Assembly: GCA_019916065.1 (NCBI GenBank)
Contig: CM034241.1
Coordinates: forward strand, 10,081,223 to 10,145,222
DNA length: 64,000 bases
Source of the DNA: Vitellaria paradoxa
Lineage: Eukaryota; Streptophyta; Magnoliopsida; Ericales; Sapotaceae
Direction of reading: 5' to 3'
Made by a program: the position numbers and the translations under genes
Shown here: piece by piece, positions 34,687-47,399 of the stretch
Layout of the letters: every line of letters begins with the position of its first letter
How positions within the stretch are numbered: the stretch's first letter is position 1
The notes under the pieces: generated by a model
Databases searched by the model: none
What the model saw: only the letters and a program-made list of their open reading frames with translations
What the model was told of the DNA's origin: nothing

Positions 34687-37600
34687 ATATATATACTAGA
34701 CGTCGGTGTACCCGTAATGCATATGATTATTTTTTTATCTTAATAATCAATAAAATTATAAAAAATAAAAAATAAAAGTATCTCAAATGGTAAATAATAA
34801 GTAGTTAATCTTATTTAAGTAAATAATACATAATTAAATAGCATTAAAAGAAAACAAAAAATTACTAATGTAGCCAGTAGTTAAAGGGGTTTAAGGTAGA
34901 TGAAAACATAAATAGGTGAAATTACAGAATTATATACTAGTTATGAAAAAATTACTTTTTAATACCATTGAAATATAGATAGTTATAAGAAGTTAAAAGA
35001 TATTATAGGGAAAAAAAGGACTTCACCAAAAACAAGCGTCATGAAAAAAGATTTCACTAAACTTTGGTGTTTGACCTATACGGTCACAGTTTAAATATTT
35101 TGAAAATTAAATTTTATTGTATTAATTAATGAAAAGAGTTATAATAAATATAATTTTTTTCTTTTACAAAGGACAAATCAATATAATTAATACTCAAAAT
35201 CAATATATCTGATATTTAGTGAAATAATTTGTAAATAATAAGTGATTTCAAAACACCCAAAACCAATCAAACGAATAGATTTTCACTGCTCATTTCCATT
35301 TTTTGGTAATTTGTTGGCTACACTCTAAAAACTAAAAAAATTTATCAAACCACATTTTATTATGGCTTTTAGAAATCTAAACAACCCTAATGTCTCTTAA
35401 GTACTATAAAAAAAAATACAAACAATACTCTTCTTACGAGTGCCTGAGGGCACTTATTGATGAAGAATTACTATTGTTTGTATTTTACTTTATAAGGTTG
35501 AGTACTATTCATGAGACTTTAAATGCACGTAATTGTAAAAGATTAAAATAACTCTCGAGTACAAAACAATAATGACTAATCATTCCACTTGTAGGTCACA
35601 TAAAACATTATTTTTTAGTCCATTAATTTTAAGAATTTGGCTACATTTATTTTAAGTTGTTTTCTTCATCATCTTCTCTTCTTCTTCTTCTTTTTCTCTT
35701 TTATTATTATTTCATATTTGAACATTTTATTGAATGTACTTTTGAAACTACTTAAATGCGCAATACCACTTTATTGTGATTGTGCAAAATTTAACTCTAA
35801 TACATAATATATTTTATGCAATACCGCAAGTCACTTGCAATTTTTCTTTGCATATGATATTGCAAGGAGATGTGAGAATAAATTAAGTGACATGTGGATT
35901 GTTTCACATGAAGAGTTGCCCACTTATTTTTATTTTTCTCTTTAGTTGAAAAATTGATTTCGAGAATCACAATTTTTAGCTAGTGAAATAAAATAGTATT
36001 TTATGTGGATTTAAACATACAATTTACACGAATACAATTATTCCTTAAAAGGTGCAATAGACATGATTACTCAATAATAATTATTCCTTAACTAGTGAAA
36101 TGCATGTCTTAGAACACCAGTTAGCAGCATATAAGTGTGTTTAACTTGTAAGTGCTACTAATCGACCGTATGCATTACTTCGCTGTACGAACTTACTAAA
36201 AAATGTTAAAATATGGGATGCTGTGAAAAACAATATAATACATTGTGTAAGTTATTTAGACACTGGCGAATAACATGTGCTAGTGGGGGTAAAATTATAT
36301 TTTTAAAGTAAATACGAGTAGAAGTAAAAATACAGTGGGGACAAAATATAAAAAAAGTATAATTTATAAGAAAAAATAACAAAAATAATATAATTTTAGT
36401 ATAATTTTCTAAGTCAGTGGGGTAATTGTCCTCACTTGACCCTTTTTCGGTCCAAATATGCATGCATTTGAAATTAAAAATTGTTATCACACTTTTCCTT
36501 TTAAAAAATCCAAAATAAATTTGCTTTTCATTGTATTATTTTCGAGAAACAAAATTTTTATTTTTCTCAATTCAACTATTTAGATATTATCAATTCAATA
36601 GTCTATCAAATATGAAGTAACTCAAAGATTGGGCAAGAGTTTGAGGAGAAATTACTTTGATTTATAAAAATTTCAGTTATTCGTTGAAAAATAAAAATTT
36701 AATCTCAGCATTTAAATTTTAATTTTAAGTGAAATGGTTTTGAAATGTATTGTTTTTCATTATATAAATGGTAAGAAAGGCCCATATTTTTACTTCCCCT
36801 AAACTTGAATGATTCTTTAGAGCTAAATGAACTTTTAAATCTCTCTCCAAATAGAAGGAAAGGTATGTAAACAAAAATTTAAAAGTAGATAGAATTTTGA
36901 AGTAAAAGGAAATAGGAGAGAGAAGTGGATCAAAAGTTAAGAATTGACAGCCCTAACCAGCTACGCGCTCCTAATTTTTTTCGAGTTGAAAAACTTAACT
37001 CACTACAAGAAAGGGCAAAATCCATGACTAGAGTAGCGACCAGATTAGGGCTTGGTCGCAGTTGCTATCTTCTTCAATGACGGCGTCGTTGCTGATTACA
37101 TTGGCGCGAATCTGTGAAAGGCTAAAATTTTGGCAGAATGGGAAGATGAATCAGCGACCAAGCTATAATTTAACGGGACAACTTTCACAGTCACTAATAG
37201 AAGCTAGAGATAAACAATGTCATATCTTCCTTGGGTTTCATTTGCAACCAAATCCGTGGTCGTGGAAAGGATACGAGTCTCTGTACGTTAGCCAACACTT
37301 CAACCTCTTTCACATACGTACAAGCGCTCAAGCATCTTGCTGCGATTTCAAGTCTGTTCAGCAACTTCAAGTTGTTTTTTTTGTAATTTTCATTGTTTTG
37401 ATTTTGTTTCCATTGCTATTGAAATCAACCACTTGTGTTTGTTTTATGCAGAACCCTAGGGTCTGTGAGAGAGGTTCGATTAAGAGCGCACGTGCAAAGT
37501 TTCAGATTTGTGCATAAGCAAAGTTGTAAGTCACCTGAATACTCACCATTGATTGTTTCGATCTTAGACTTGGATTGGATTTTTTTTTTTGAAAGGTACT

Positions 37601-38064
37601 TGGATTGGATTTTGTTGCTATGATTTTTGGTTTTGATTTTGATTTATTACCAAAAAAGGCTCTGTCGTGAACACTGTGATTATTTTTTATTTTTTTTGGT
37701 TTTTTTATTTTTTTATTTTTGGTGGTGGTAGATTTTGATGCATGTGGGGGGAGAATGAATAAATTGAAAACCCATTTTGGTGTTGCTCGCATTTTAATAG
37801 GGTATTTTTTTAGAAACTTTAAAAGGCATTTTCTTTGTTAGAAGTAACTAAGATTGTGATCAGTATACTACTTGTGTAATTTAATTCAAATGATGCTTTG
37901 TGGAAATTCTAGAAAATTCTGCATATGCAGAGGGGAAACTATGAGATCTCCTATATATATTTTTCTCCTAAGAATTTTTTTTAATTGTGTTGCCTTTCTA
38001 TACTCATTTGCTTCTGTCATGCAACTGAAAATAAAAAACAATTATTATGCTAGGATCCAAAATT

Positions 38065-38860
38065 GTCTCAGCAGCTGCTATTTGAGCAGCAGGAAAGTCT
38101 GAATTCTTTAGACATGATACAAGAGTATCTATTGCCTCTTCCCAGTATATGCTCATCTTTCTTGGTTCAACCTATAAGTTGAAGTAGTACTAATTAAATT
38201 ATTGCTACAATCTTTATCAAAGGGATGGGGAGAGGGAGAAGGAGAGGGGTTTCAAACTAGAAGGTCAAGTTGGAGAAGAAGACCAGCTACAATAGGACAC
38301 TGATCCTGGGGGGTTGTCTGTAGGTACAATAGGACACTGATCCTTTATGATATGGAGAACTTGCTCATTAAATGTCCTTCTGAGGAAACCACAATATATT
38401 ATTCATATTACCATAAAACTGATACAAATATGAATATGCATAGAGAAAGAAAATGCTGAGAAGATGTACCTATTCAGCTTAACTAGTTTAGAGAGAAATT
38501 GAACTTTCTCAAACTGCTTTCCATCGCTAGCCCCCATGAAAAGCTCCAAAACAGGGGTTAACTTAGCCTTATCAGCAATGTTTTTCCTGCATCTGCCTTC
38601 CACCTGCATACATCTCAACAAAATGCTAACAGTTGCTATTCTTTCCTCTGCCAACTTAGATTGCAAGATGGTCATAATGTTTTCAATTTCTTTATCCATG
38701 ACCATATATCCTCCTAGTAATTTTGGATATGCTATTCTCCTCAGAACTTCCAAGTATTTACCTTAGCTAAAGCACTGCTACTGTCTTTGGCTTCATACAC
38801 ATTCCAAGCATATCATGTTCATTAGTTCTAATAACTGCTAAAAGTGCATCCACCATGTCC
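38065..38860 (-). pseudogene. Captured exons of a LIN/CERBERUS-like E3 ubiquitin ligase gene
   Basis: Reverse-strand sequence encodes segments that I recognise from putative E3 ubiquitin-protein ligase LIN proteins (U-box, ARM-like, WD40). MVDALLAVIRTNEHD lies at 38767-38855, IENIMTILQSKLAEERIATV in the frame 38470-38753, RRTFNEQVLHI at 38350-38389, AGLLLQLDLL at 38258-38300, and EEAIDTLVSCLKNSDFPAA within 38065-38171. Splice sites are kept: donor at 38470/38469 with acceptor at 38390/38389 (80-bp intron), and donor at 38258/38257 with acceptor at 38172/38171 (86-bp intron). The codon phases join correctly. Introns show capture from genomic DNA, not from mRNA. The first piece ends in a stop and is joined to the next out of frame. 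The middle exon has lost a segment and carries a duplicated 19-bp tract. Only part of the repeat region is present, with no U-box seen, so it cannot make a working ligase. The family name rests on remembered motifs. Confidence 0.8.
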
Positions 38861-40261
38861 ATATAAATATATTTATTTGTTTTTGTTAGTACTAGACTGT
38901 TATGCTAGTATGCAAAGTTTGGAACCATATTTTTTCTTTGTGATATTTCCACTTATTTTTTTATGTGTTTGTTTCTTAATATTTTCATTACTGTTAACTG
39001 AATAAAAAATTAGCAGTTAGGATTTGGGTGCCTCTAGGAAATAAATTTATTTCATTGCCATTTCTTTATTTTATTTCTTGCAAGGGGCCAAATGTGACAG
39101 ATATTGAGGAAAAAGGACATAGAACATGAATAAATGCAAAGCTAAGTTTAAGTTAAATAGGAATGGAGAATGAATTAATTGGCACGGGTTTACAGATGCC
39201 AAAATCTAGAGTCAAGCCAAGTCACATATGTTAGTAATCTAGTGACTCTCTTTTTTTTTTTTTGGTAAGTAGAATTTGGATTAAATGGGAAAAGAGTTGA
39301 CATCATCTTAGGGGTATTCCCCCGTATGCATATTAATTACAAAATGGAATTCTCCACTTGGAACAAAATCTAGTTGATAAACTTCCTGACCTCTAGCTGC
39401 TTTAGGGATGGTTTAACCCCTTAATATTCCAACAACCTAGTTAAATTATCAAGATTCAGCAAAATTATAGAAAACTACCCCAAAACGGGGTTAAACAAGG
39501 TTTTTTGGCCTCGGACCTTGGACCTAACCACCACAGGTGGTTGGCCTACGTAGAACTCATCGAGAGCTTTCCAGAAAGGGGTAATAGGCCCCGTAACTCT
39601 TCCCAGATTCAAAGTTATGGCTGTTTGAAGTTTACCCGACAAAAACATTAAAATCACACGCCAAGGGCTTCAATCACTACCCTCAGCACCAAAACAATTT
39701 AGCACAAGCTTAAGCATGGAAAATTAAGGGGAATTTGTAATGGTAATAGCTCCTCTCACTCTTTATTTATGCCTGGTTTTGGGTCCTGATTCCCCTTAGC
39801 TGTATTATCTCTTTTTATTATTATTTTATAACCTCAAGGATTCTAGATTTAGGGAGGTTTAGCAGGGCTACATTTACTGGGTTTAGGAACTTTTGATGAA
39901 CTAGGTTTAGCCTTTAAGCAGCACGCTAATGTCTGAAGGACAACAAGGGCTAAAGAGAGACTAAAATGAATTTATTTTAGCTATTATGTTTAACTCATTG
40001 GCTATTCCTAAGATGCTCATGGGGTTAAGTGACTGTTTTTTTTTTTTTAACTAAAATGTCTTTAGTTCAAATGTTTTAATCTAGTACGACTTCAAATATA
40101 AATCCAAATGTGAAGAAACAAATGATGCATTTTTTGTTTAGATTCATTTTGATGCACTGATCTTTGTGGTGCAACTCCTTCAGCTGGATTAATTGGAGGA
40201 ACTTTTATACAGTAAATGATGTTCGATGTAGCTCATCCTTGCTGAATTTATTTATTATTAC

Positions 40262-40416
40262 AAAATGGCAGCCCAATACATGAGCCTCCTGCGTATACGG
40301 GATTTGGGGATAGATAATGTACACAACCTTACCTCTAGTAATTGGAGAGACTAAATTTAATTATTGGACCCACAACTCTAGATCACAAAGCAATCTTGTC
40401 ATTGCATCAAGGCTCA
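40262..40416 (-). mobile_element. Au-type SINE remnant
   Basis: Read on the reverse strand, it starts near 40416 with GAGCCTTGATGCAATG, matching the head of the plant Au SINE family. It continues with GGTAAGGTTGTGTACA and ends in GGGCTGCCATTTTG, matching the family's conserved 3' end (the T-rich tail is short here). The order and spacing of these motifs fit a near full-length but degenerate copy. The A and B boxes of the tRNA-related head are worn. It lies inside the CACTA element and so was carried by it or inserted later. Confidence 0.7.
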
Positions 40417-43400
40417 CTATCAATTGAATTGAACTCAACAAAGTGTTTGTCCCAAACTTGTTGAGACTAGCTACATGAACCTTTTTCCCTACCCTCAACT
40501 TATTAATTATTTTAATGGGACAAATTCTAACTGTGAGATGTTTGTTTGGACATGTGTATCGACAAATATGTTATGAAGAAATGGAACTATGAGGATAAGT
40601 CCATTGATGCATTCAATGTGAAACCTTTTGCTTCTTTTAGTGGTGGCAAGTCCAGCTAAGGATCAAGTGAAAATTTTGAAATTGTTTGATCTAATGGAAG
40701 TTTGAATTTATTCATATTTCTTTATTTAGCTTTTACATCCAAAATCAAAATGTGAAATTCTTAACACTTTTCCACAGTAGTCCTTTTTAATGACAAATTG
40801 TCTCATTTCCATATTCTTCATGTACACTTCTTATTACACTTACAAAATCAATTCAAGATATAGGTCATTGGCACCTTGCTCTTTATTGTGTCACCTTAAT
40901 ACACTTCAATTGTTTGTTCATATTGTTGTTGCTGGTAAGCTCTCGTTATATTAGGTGCCTTTTACTTGAGAAGCTTTTTCATTATTTAAGGCATTTTGAC
41001 AAATCTATTGAGGTTTGTTGTACTTTTATTGAGAAAGCTTGGAAAATTTGTTCTTTCTTTGTTTGAGATATGTTCTAAAGCTTTTGTAGATCATGCCAGT
41101 ATTTTATTTAATATTCAAGTTCTTTATTGCTGAAACTGAAGATTCATTTTTGCAGCGTTTCCTTTTCATTTCGACAAAATTTCACATTAATTCGTTTTCT
41201 GATGGAAAACATCTCTACTTTCTGTGTGAATTATATTCTACTTGCTTCTCTCCGAGTTTCTTTACTGACTTGGTGCTATGGCTCTGCTGTTTTGATGGAC
41301 ATGAAGTCTGGTTCTATGTCACAAGAAAAATTTCAGCACCCCTTAATTAAGTAAGCGGTATTATTGGCAAAGCTCAAATGGGTTTGTTGTGAAAGCACCA
41401 ACTAGTTTTGTGTTAACCTAAAACCATTTACAAATAGTCTTATTATGTGAACAACTGCCAAATCCTAACGGGAACATGAACTTAATTAGAACTTCTTTTC
41501 AGTACTACTGACCTAATAAAGGTCGCTATTACATCCTTGTAGAGTTTCAACTCAAGCACCAACTCATTTTAAACAATTTCATGATGATCTTGTTTGTTTC
41601 CTACTCTACTGCTGTGGTCTTAAAAAGAGCAGTAGTATTGGAAAGTGGCATGGAGAAAATTGTCAGCAAAGTGATGGTGGTGATAATAGTTATGATGAAT
41701 TGATGCAGGTGATATTGATAGGGTAAATGGGTTGATAGGGTAGATGGGAATGCTGTGGGGTTAGCTAGGGAAAGGGGCTGATTTAACATGATTTTATTAA
41801 TCGGGATTGAATACAGTGGGTTTAACAAACAACTTATTTGTGAGATGAATAGTAGTGGAACCTAAATGTTAAGATGGGTGGATGTAGGGAAAAACTCTAA
41901 AAGGAAAAATAAAGAAAACACATTCCGTGAGGATTATGGGAGTAGCACCTTTTGGGCAAATTAACCACGCACATCATGTGTGTGCTTGTGTTACTTTAAG
42001 TAGAATTATTTGCTTGGGCAAATAACATTTGGTAAATTAAGACTCCTAGTTCTATACATATTATTCCACTCATTGCTGACCTAGTTGAAATTCTTTAAGA
42101 ACATTTCCCTTTGTCAAAAGTAGATTAGGCAAGCTCCTTTATTCAAAATTCTAAATAAATTAAATATATTATGCTTGTATGACTATAGTTAGAAGAATGA
42201 TGATTATTCTACCAAGTATTATGACCTTAATGACAATAACTTTGTTGCAAAATTTTGGGCTAATGCCATTTTAAAAACCCATTGGAGAATTTCTATTGTT
42301 ATATCTTACTCTAAAACTTTGTTAATTGGACTCTAGCGAAATGTTTGAAATACCTATGTTAACCACACCACAATTGGATAAGGGTTTGGAATAGTGTCTC
42401 ACATATAGTTAAGACATTCATGTAACAAGCAATATTTAATAATCCAAGTTATACCAAACAACTATTATAAAGACGCCTTATTATGCAATGAAGGATGCTC
42501 TGCGGTACTCCTAAAACTAGTTGACATGAGTTGTGGAATCTTCTAATTTAAAGTTTCTAAAAATGTAAGTATTTGGTTTGCACATATAATGTATTATGGA
42601 CTTGCTGAGTGGTTAGCTGGTAAGTTGAAATTCATTCTCTCGACTCAGTCATCCTGTGTAATACATTATGATACACCGGTGAAGCTGTCTTGGAAAAATG
42701 ATCAGGACATAGAGATTGATATTGTGTAGAGGGCTAGTTGGCTGTGGCTCAGTTTAGGAACCAGGGGAAGCTAATAGTGCCTCCTTGTAGTTTAGTTTCA
42801 ATAATACTTTTGTGTAAATGGGGGAGCAGATACGACCACATTCAGGAAAGTATTTCTGTTATTATGACCGTTTTTTCTACATTTTTTCTAGGGGAAATAG
42901 AATGTTGTGGATATGATATTTTGTTTTTATAATAAGTAGATTGTATTGTGCAATTAATCCTGTGTGTATAGAAATGTTCACACATATATTTATATATCTA
43001 GATGAATAAATGGTTTGCTGTTAGATCAAATTGTTGATACAATTTATGAGGGGAATTAGAGTTCTCTTGTTTTGTTTCTGAATCTTCAAGTCAAGGAAAG
43101 ATTGTTCCTGGCAAATTGCGTAGTAATGGTCTGAATTGTTTTACCTCCCCCCCCAAAACACATTAGTCTTCATGGGCCACTTTCTCTTCTCCATATCTAT
43201 CTATGGAGTTGCTATTTCCATGAAAGTTCCTATTCATCCATCAATAGTCATTGCATTTGTAAGAAGGGTGTGAATGAATATTGAAACTTGTGGCTCAACT
43301 TTTAGTTGTTATGAGATTGTTTAGTGTGCAACATGAATGTTAGAAACCATATTGATCTTAGGCTCATATTTGATATTATTTATTGCATTTGACAAAGCCT

Positions 43401-43422
43401 AAACATTGTAGGAATTTAAGCA
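40417..43422. other. Noncoding 5' part of the CACTA element, nothing recognised
   Basis: AT-rich sequence without a convincing frame, splice pattern or repeat that I recognise. Frames at 41093-41350 and 42738-42932 have no family features. The stretch may hold further captured host sequence or introns. Confidence 0.4.
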
Positions 43423-46400
43423 TGGCTAGAGATAAAAGTTGGATGACACTTCTTAATATGATGAGCAAAGAATACAAAGATAGGGTTCAATCATTTATTG
43501 AATTTGCAACGTGTGGGCTTGAAGAAAATGCTCAAATCTATTGTCCATGTGTAGATTGTCTAAATTGTAAAAATAAGAAGAGAATTGGTTGCCTTTCATT
43601 TGGTTCGAAGAAGGATTTCACCACTTTATAAGGATTGGGCATATCAGGGGAAATAGATGACACTGATGGTCCTAATGCACCAAATTGTAATCTCAATCAT
43701 GAAGATGTAATTAGGGATAGACCGACTGTAGACGAAGCCAATGATAATGATGACCTATCTAACATGTTGGAAGATTACCATATGAGCACATTAGCAGATG
43801 AAGACCATGATGATGTGGATTCTACCTTTGGTAGGGAAGAAGCAATCAACTTTGACAAGTTGTTTGATGAGGCTCAATGACCAGTTTACCCAGGCTGCAA
43901 AACTTTTACAGTGTTGTCATTTGTCATTAAGATGCTACATATAAAGGTGCTATACAAGTTGACTAATACCATCATGGATGTGTTATTAAGATGATGAGGT
44001 ATTTTGCTCAGAATGTGATGCCAACGTTCTATGGACCCTTTATCAAGCTAAAAAGTTTTTACATAATTTGGGTTTAGGATACATTGGTATTGATGCATGT
44101 AAGCATGATTGTGTTCTATTTTGGAAAGAGAACGCGAAGTTGCAAAATTGCCCCAACTTGTAAAGAGCCTCGGTACAAGCATAATGATGGCCTTCATAAA
44201 AATGTAGCGAATAAAATTTTACGGTACTTTCCGTTGACTCCAAGGTTGAAAAGATTATATGTCTAGAAAGACTGCCAAAGACATGAGATGGCATAAAGAG
44301 TTGCAGGTCAATGATGGAGTATTAAGACATCTGGCTGATGGAAAAGAGTGGAATGAGTTCAAGGAGTATCCTAATTTTGGTCGAGAGCCTCGTAATGTAA
44401 GGCTTGGTTTGGCAACTGATGGTTTCAACCCATTGGGGAATATGAGCAACTCCTATAGTATGTGGCCAGTTATCGTTATGCCTTACATCTCCCACCTTGG
44501 AAATGTATGAAAGAATCATTTTGCATGATGTCAATCCTAATCCCAGGACCTAAGGCCCCTGGTAGGGAGATTGATCTTTATAGTGCGTCCCTTGATTGAT
44601 GAGTTGAAGGAGTTTAATGGGAACCACGATGTGCAAACTTATGATGCTTTCACTGGAGATAGTTTTCATATGCATGCAGCTATTATGTGGAAAATCATCA
44701 ATGACTTTTTAGCATATGGAAAATCTATCTGGATGGAGACTACAAAAGGGTATCTTGCTTGTCCACCTTGTAACAAAGATGCCTTATACACAAAGCACTT
44801 AGAGATAAATTGGATACACTGGTGCGCGCCGATTCTTGCCTACAGATCATCCTTGGCGAAAAAGGTATGCTAGTTGATGGCAAGTTTGAGATTCATTCAG
44901 ACTAATGGAGTTAACGGGGGAAGATATCCTTGACCAACTTGATTCAGAGACATTTGACCCACTCGGAAAGAGTTCTATCTTAGAAAGAAGAAACAGAAAC
45001 AAAGATTCATTGAATTGGTCTAAAAAGAGTATTTTTTTTTTGAGTTACCATATTGGAAATCACTTAAGCGTCACCATAATCTGATGTGATGCATATAGAA
45101 GAAAACATATGCGACAATGTTTGGGGACACTACTAAGATAAGAGGGCAAGAATAAAGACACATACAAGGCGCGTTTAGCCTTGGCAGATTTAAACATAGG
45201 AAAGAGGTTGCATTTAAAGGAGGCATACCGATGGGTCCTTTGAAAAGCCACCGGCATTATACACTCTGTCGGTGAAGGAAAGACAAGGCTTTATGATTTT
45301 TAAAATCAATTAAGTATCCAGATGGATATGCAGCAAAACAAGCTCTCGATATGTGAATGCTACTGGTGTAAGTTATCGGTGTTGAAAAGTCACGATTGTC
45401 ATGTTCTTATTCACAAATCCTTCCTATTGCGATGCGTGGGGTAGTGTAACAATGATATTTGTAACCATGGTATTGTGAGTTGGGAAAACTTTGTCCAAGA
45501 TCTATGTTCCAAGACAGTGAGAGAAGATGAGCTAAAGAAATTAGATGAGCGCATTATAATCATTCTTTGTAAGATGGAGAAAGATTTTTCCACCTACATT
45601 CTTTGATGTGATGGTCCACTTAGCTATTCATTTTCCATATGAAGCCATGATTGCTAGACCTGTGTAATTAGATTGGATGTATCCATCCTATTGAAAGGTA
45701 ATAGTTTATGACGTCTTATAAGGGTACTACACGCACTTTTAGTTCTTTTATAAGGCAAATCATATAACATATTTCTTGTAGCTACTTGGAGTTTTGAAAA
45801 AACATATCTTAAATTGGCACGTCCAGAAGGTTCTATTGCAGAGGCATACATCATAAAAGAGTGTCTCACTTTTTGCTCAATGTATATTGGTAGCATGGAG
45901 ACTGTTTTAATAGAGAAGAGAGAAACTAGGATGGTGGGGTGAATGGACATAGCATGTCAGCATTTAAACATACCACAATGTCCTTTTGGCCCTATAAGAG
46001 GAGTTTCTGGATGTCACTGAGGAAAAGCTATAAATTGTTAAGTGGTTGTCCTTTACAACAGTGTTGAGTTAGACAAATACCTAGAGTATGTTACCAACAT
46101 TTTGTAGTTGTTTATTATATTCAAATTTACTATCGTCATCTCAATAAAATAATACATTTTTTATGTCTCTTGAAACAGGGAGCATAAAACTCTACTAGAG
46201 AGCCAAAATGTGCGTGACATAGCCAAGAGAGGCAATAACAAGAATTTCCTATATGGTTAAAAAAAAAGTAAGATTAATTAAGCAACAGGCATGAATTTCC
46301 TATATAGTTTTAAAAAAAGTAAGATTAATTAAAATAGTAAGACTATTAGTGCAAGATATGTGTCCTATATAGATATTTGCATCATTCTAAATCTATTATG

Positions 46401-47000
46401 TTTTATCGCATAGATGAATCAATTGCGATCAGAAGGATCAGCTGAAGCTACTGATGAAATGTGGTCATTAGCTAATGGTCCTATCACAGTTTCTAATCAT
46501 ATGCTGGGTACATTTTGTAGTGGGGTAAGATTTCATAACAAAGATCATGACGATCGGAGGCAGAGCCAAAATAGTGGAGTAGTGGTTGAAGGTGAACACC
46601 ATGGACGTACCATCGATTTTATGGGTACTTGTGTAAGGTGTGGGAATTGGAATATAGATTTGGGATGTAAGGTTCTTTTGTTTGAATGTGCATGTTTAAT
46701 AGCGGGTGGCTATAGGACTTTTCGTACGGATGCATATATTAGTACCATTAATATAAAAGTCGATGGTATCAAAATGATCCATTTGTGTTTCCTAACCAAG
46801 TGCAGAAAGTCTTTTACGTCAATGATACTAAATATGGTGAGAATTGGAGAGTCATACAAAGAATCTAACACAGAGGAATATGGAATATACCTGAGGGCTC
46901 TGGGGTTATTGATCCTAGTGATGAAGAAATTGCAATTCCTGATGAAATATTCCAACAAGAAGGAATTACATTAGAGATACCATTGTTATTGAAGATGACA
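43423..47000 (+). pseudogene. TNP2-type CACTA transposase remnant
   Basis: It starts with ARDKSWMTLLNMMSKEYKD at 43423, the transposase-associated domain, with cysteine-rich CPCVDCLNCKNKK following. The TNP2 core appears at 44160-44860 across frames: YFPLTPRLKRLYVS, RWHKELQVNDGVLRHLADG, NVRLGLATDGFNP, NMSNSYSMWPVIV, RPLIDELKEF, YDAFTG and LACPPCNKDA. Weak but collinear matches continue to 45600 (KSHDCHVLIH near 45385). A DUF4218-like segment follows (45600-45950; HLAIHFPYEAMIARPV), then a DUF4216-like C-terminal segment from 46414 (EGSAEATDEMWSLANGP, QNSGVVVEGEH, DAYISTINIKVD). The protein would cut and rejoin element ends. Stops and frameshifts throughout make it non-functional. Introns cannot be separated from decay by eye. 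Confidence 0.9.
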
Positions 47001-47160
47001 CAGTGCTTCCACTTCAGAGGATGATATTGATTGTGAAATCATTTCAAGTGATATTGTTAAGCAAGCTACCATACGTAGAAGCAGGGGCATGTTGATATGG
47101 AGGAACTTTTTTGTGACAAGGAAGATATTGTGATGATAATAGTGAAAATGATGATGAAGA

Positions 47161-47208
47161 AGACGAAGAAGAAGAAGAGAAGAAGAAGAAGAAGAAGAAG
47201 AAGAAAAG
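47161..47208 (+). repeat. GAA trinucleotide microsatellite
   Basis: A run of GAA/AGA repeats. It follows acidic codons at the end of the transposase remnant and would encode glutamate or lysine depending on frame. Confidence 0.85.
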
Positions 47209-47399
47209 TTCCACAATTATAGTGAATATGATACTGATGTATAGAAACTTAGGTAATAAGTTACATTTTAGGTCTTGGCTACTTTTATTTGCATTCTTTT
47301 TATATCATCACACAGTGATTTTATTATTGTTATTAATAACATTACCTTCATTTTTTTATGCAGATTTCAAATTTTTAACGGCACCTGGTAAGAGGGTCT

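Larger units (their letters stand above)
25640..35225. repeat. Partial, diverged repeat unit (R3') with copia insertion
   Basis: From about 25640 the sequence matches copy 1 from roughly 5590 to 8205, with many more substitutions and indels than R1, R2 and R3 show among themselves. It then continues after the copia element (34687 onward) into the part equivalent to 8205-8780. It is therefore an older partial unit that reads into copy 4. No host gene is visible. Confidence 0.8.

Noticed and set aside
37062..37517. 151-codon forward frame at the left end of the 14.6-kb CACTA element
   Set aside because: It overlaps the subterminal region, has no recognisable domain, and ends in a hydrophobic stretch read from T-rich DNA.
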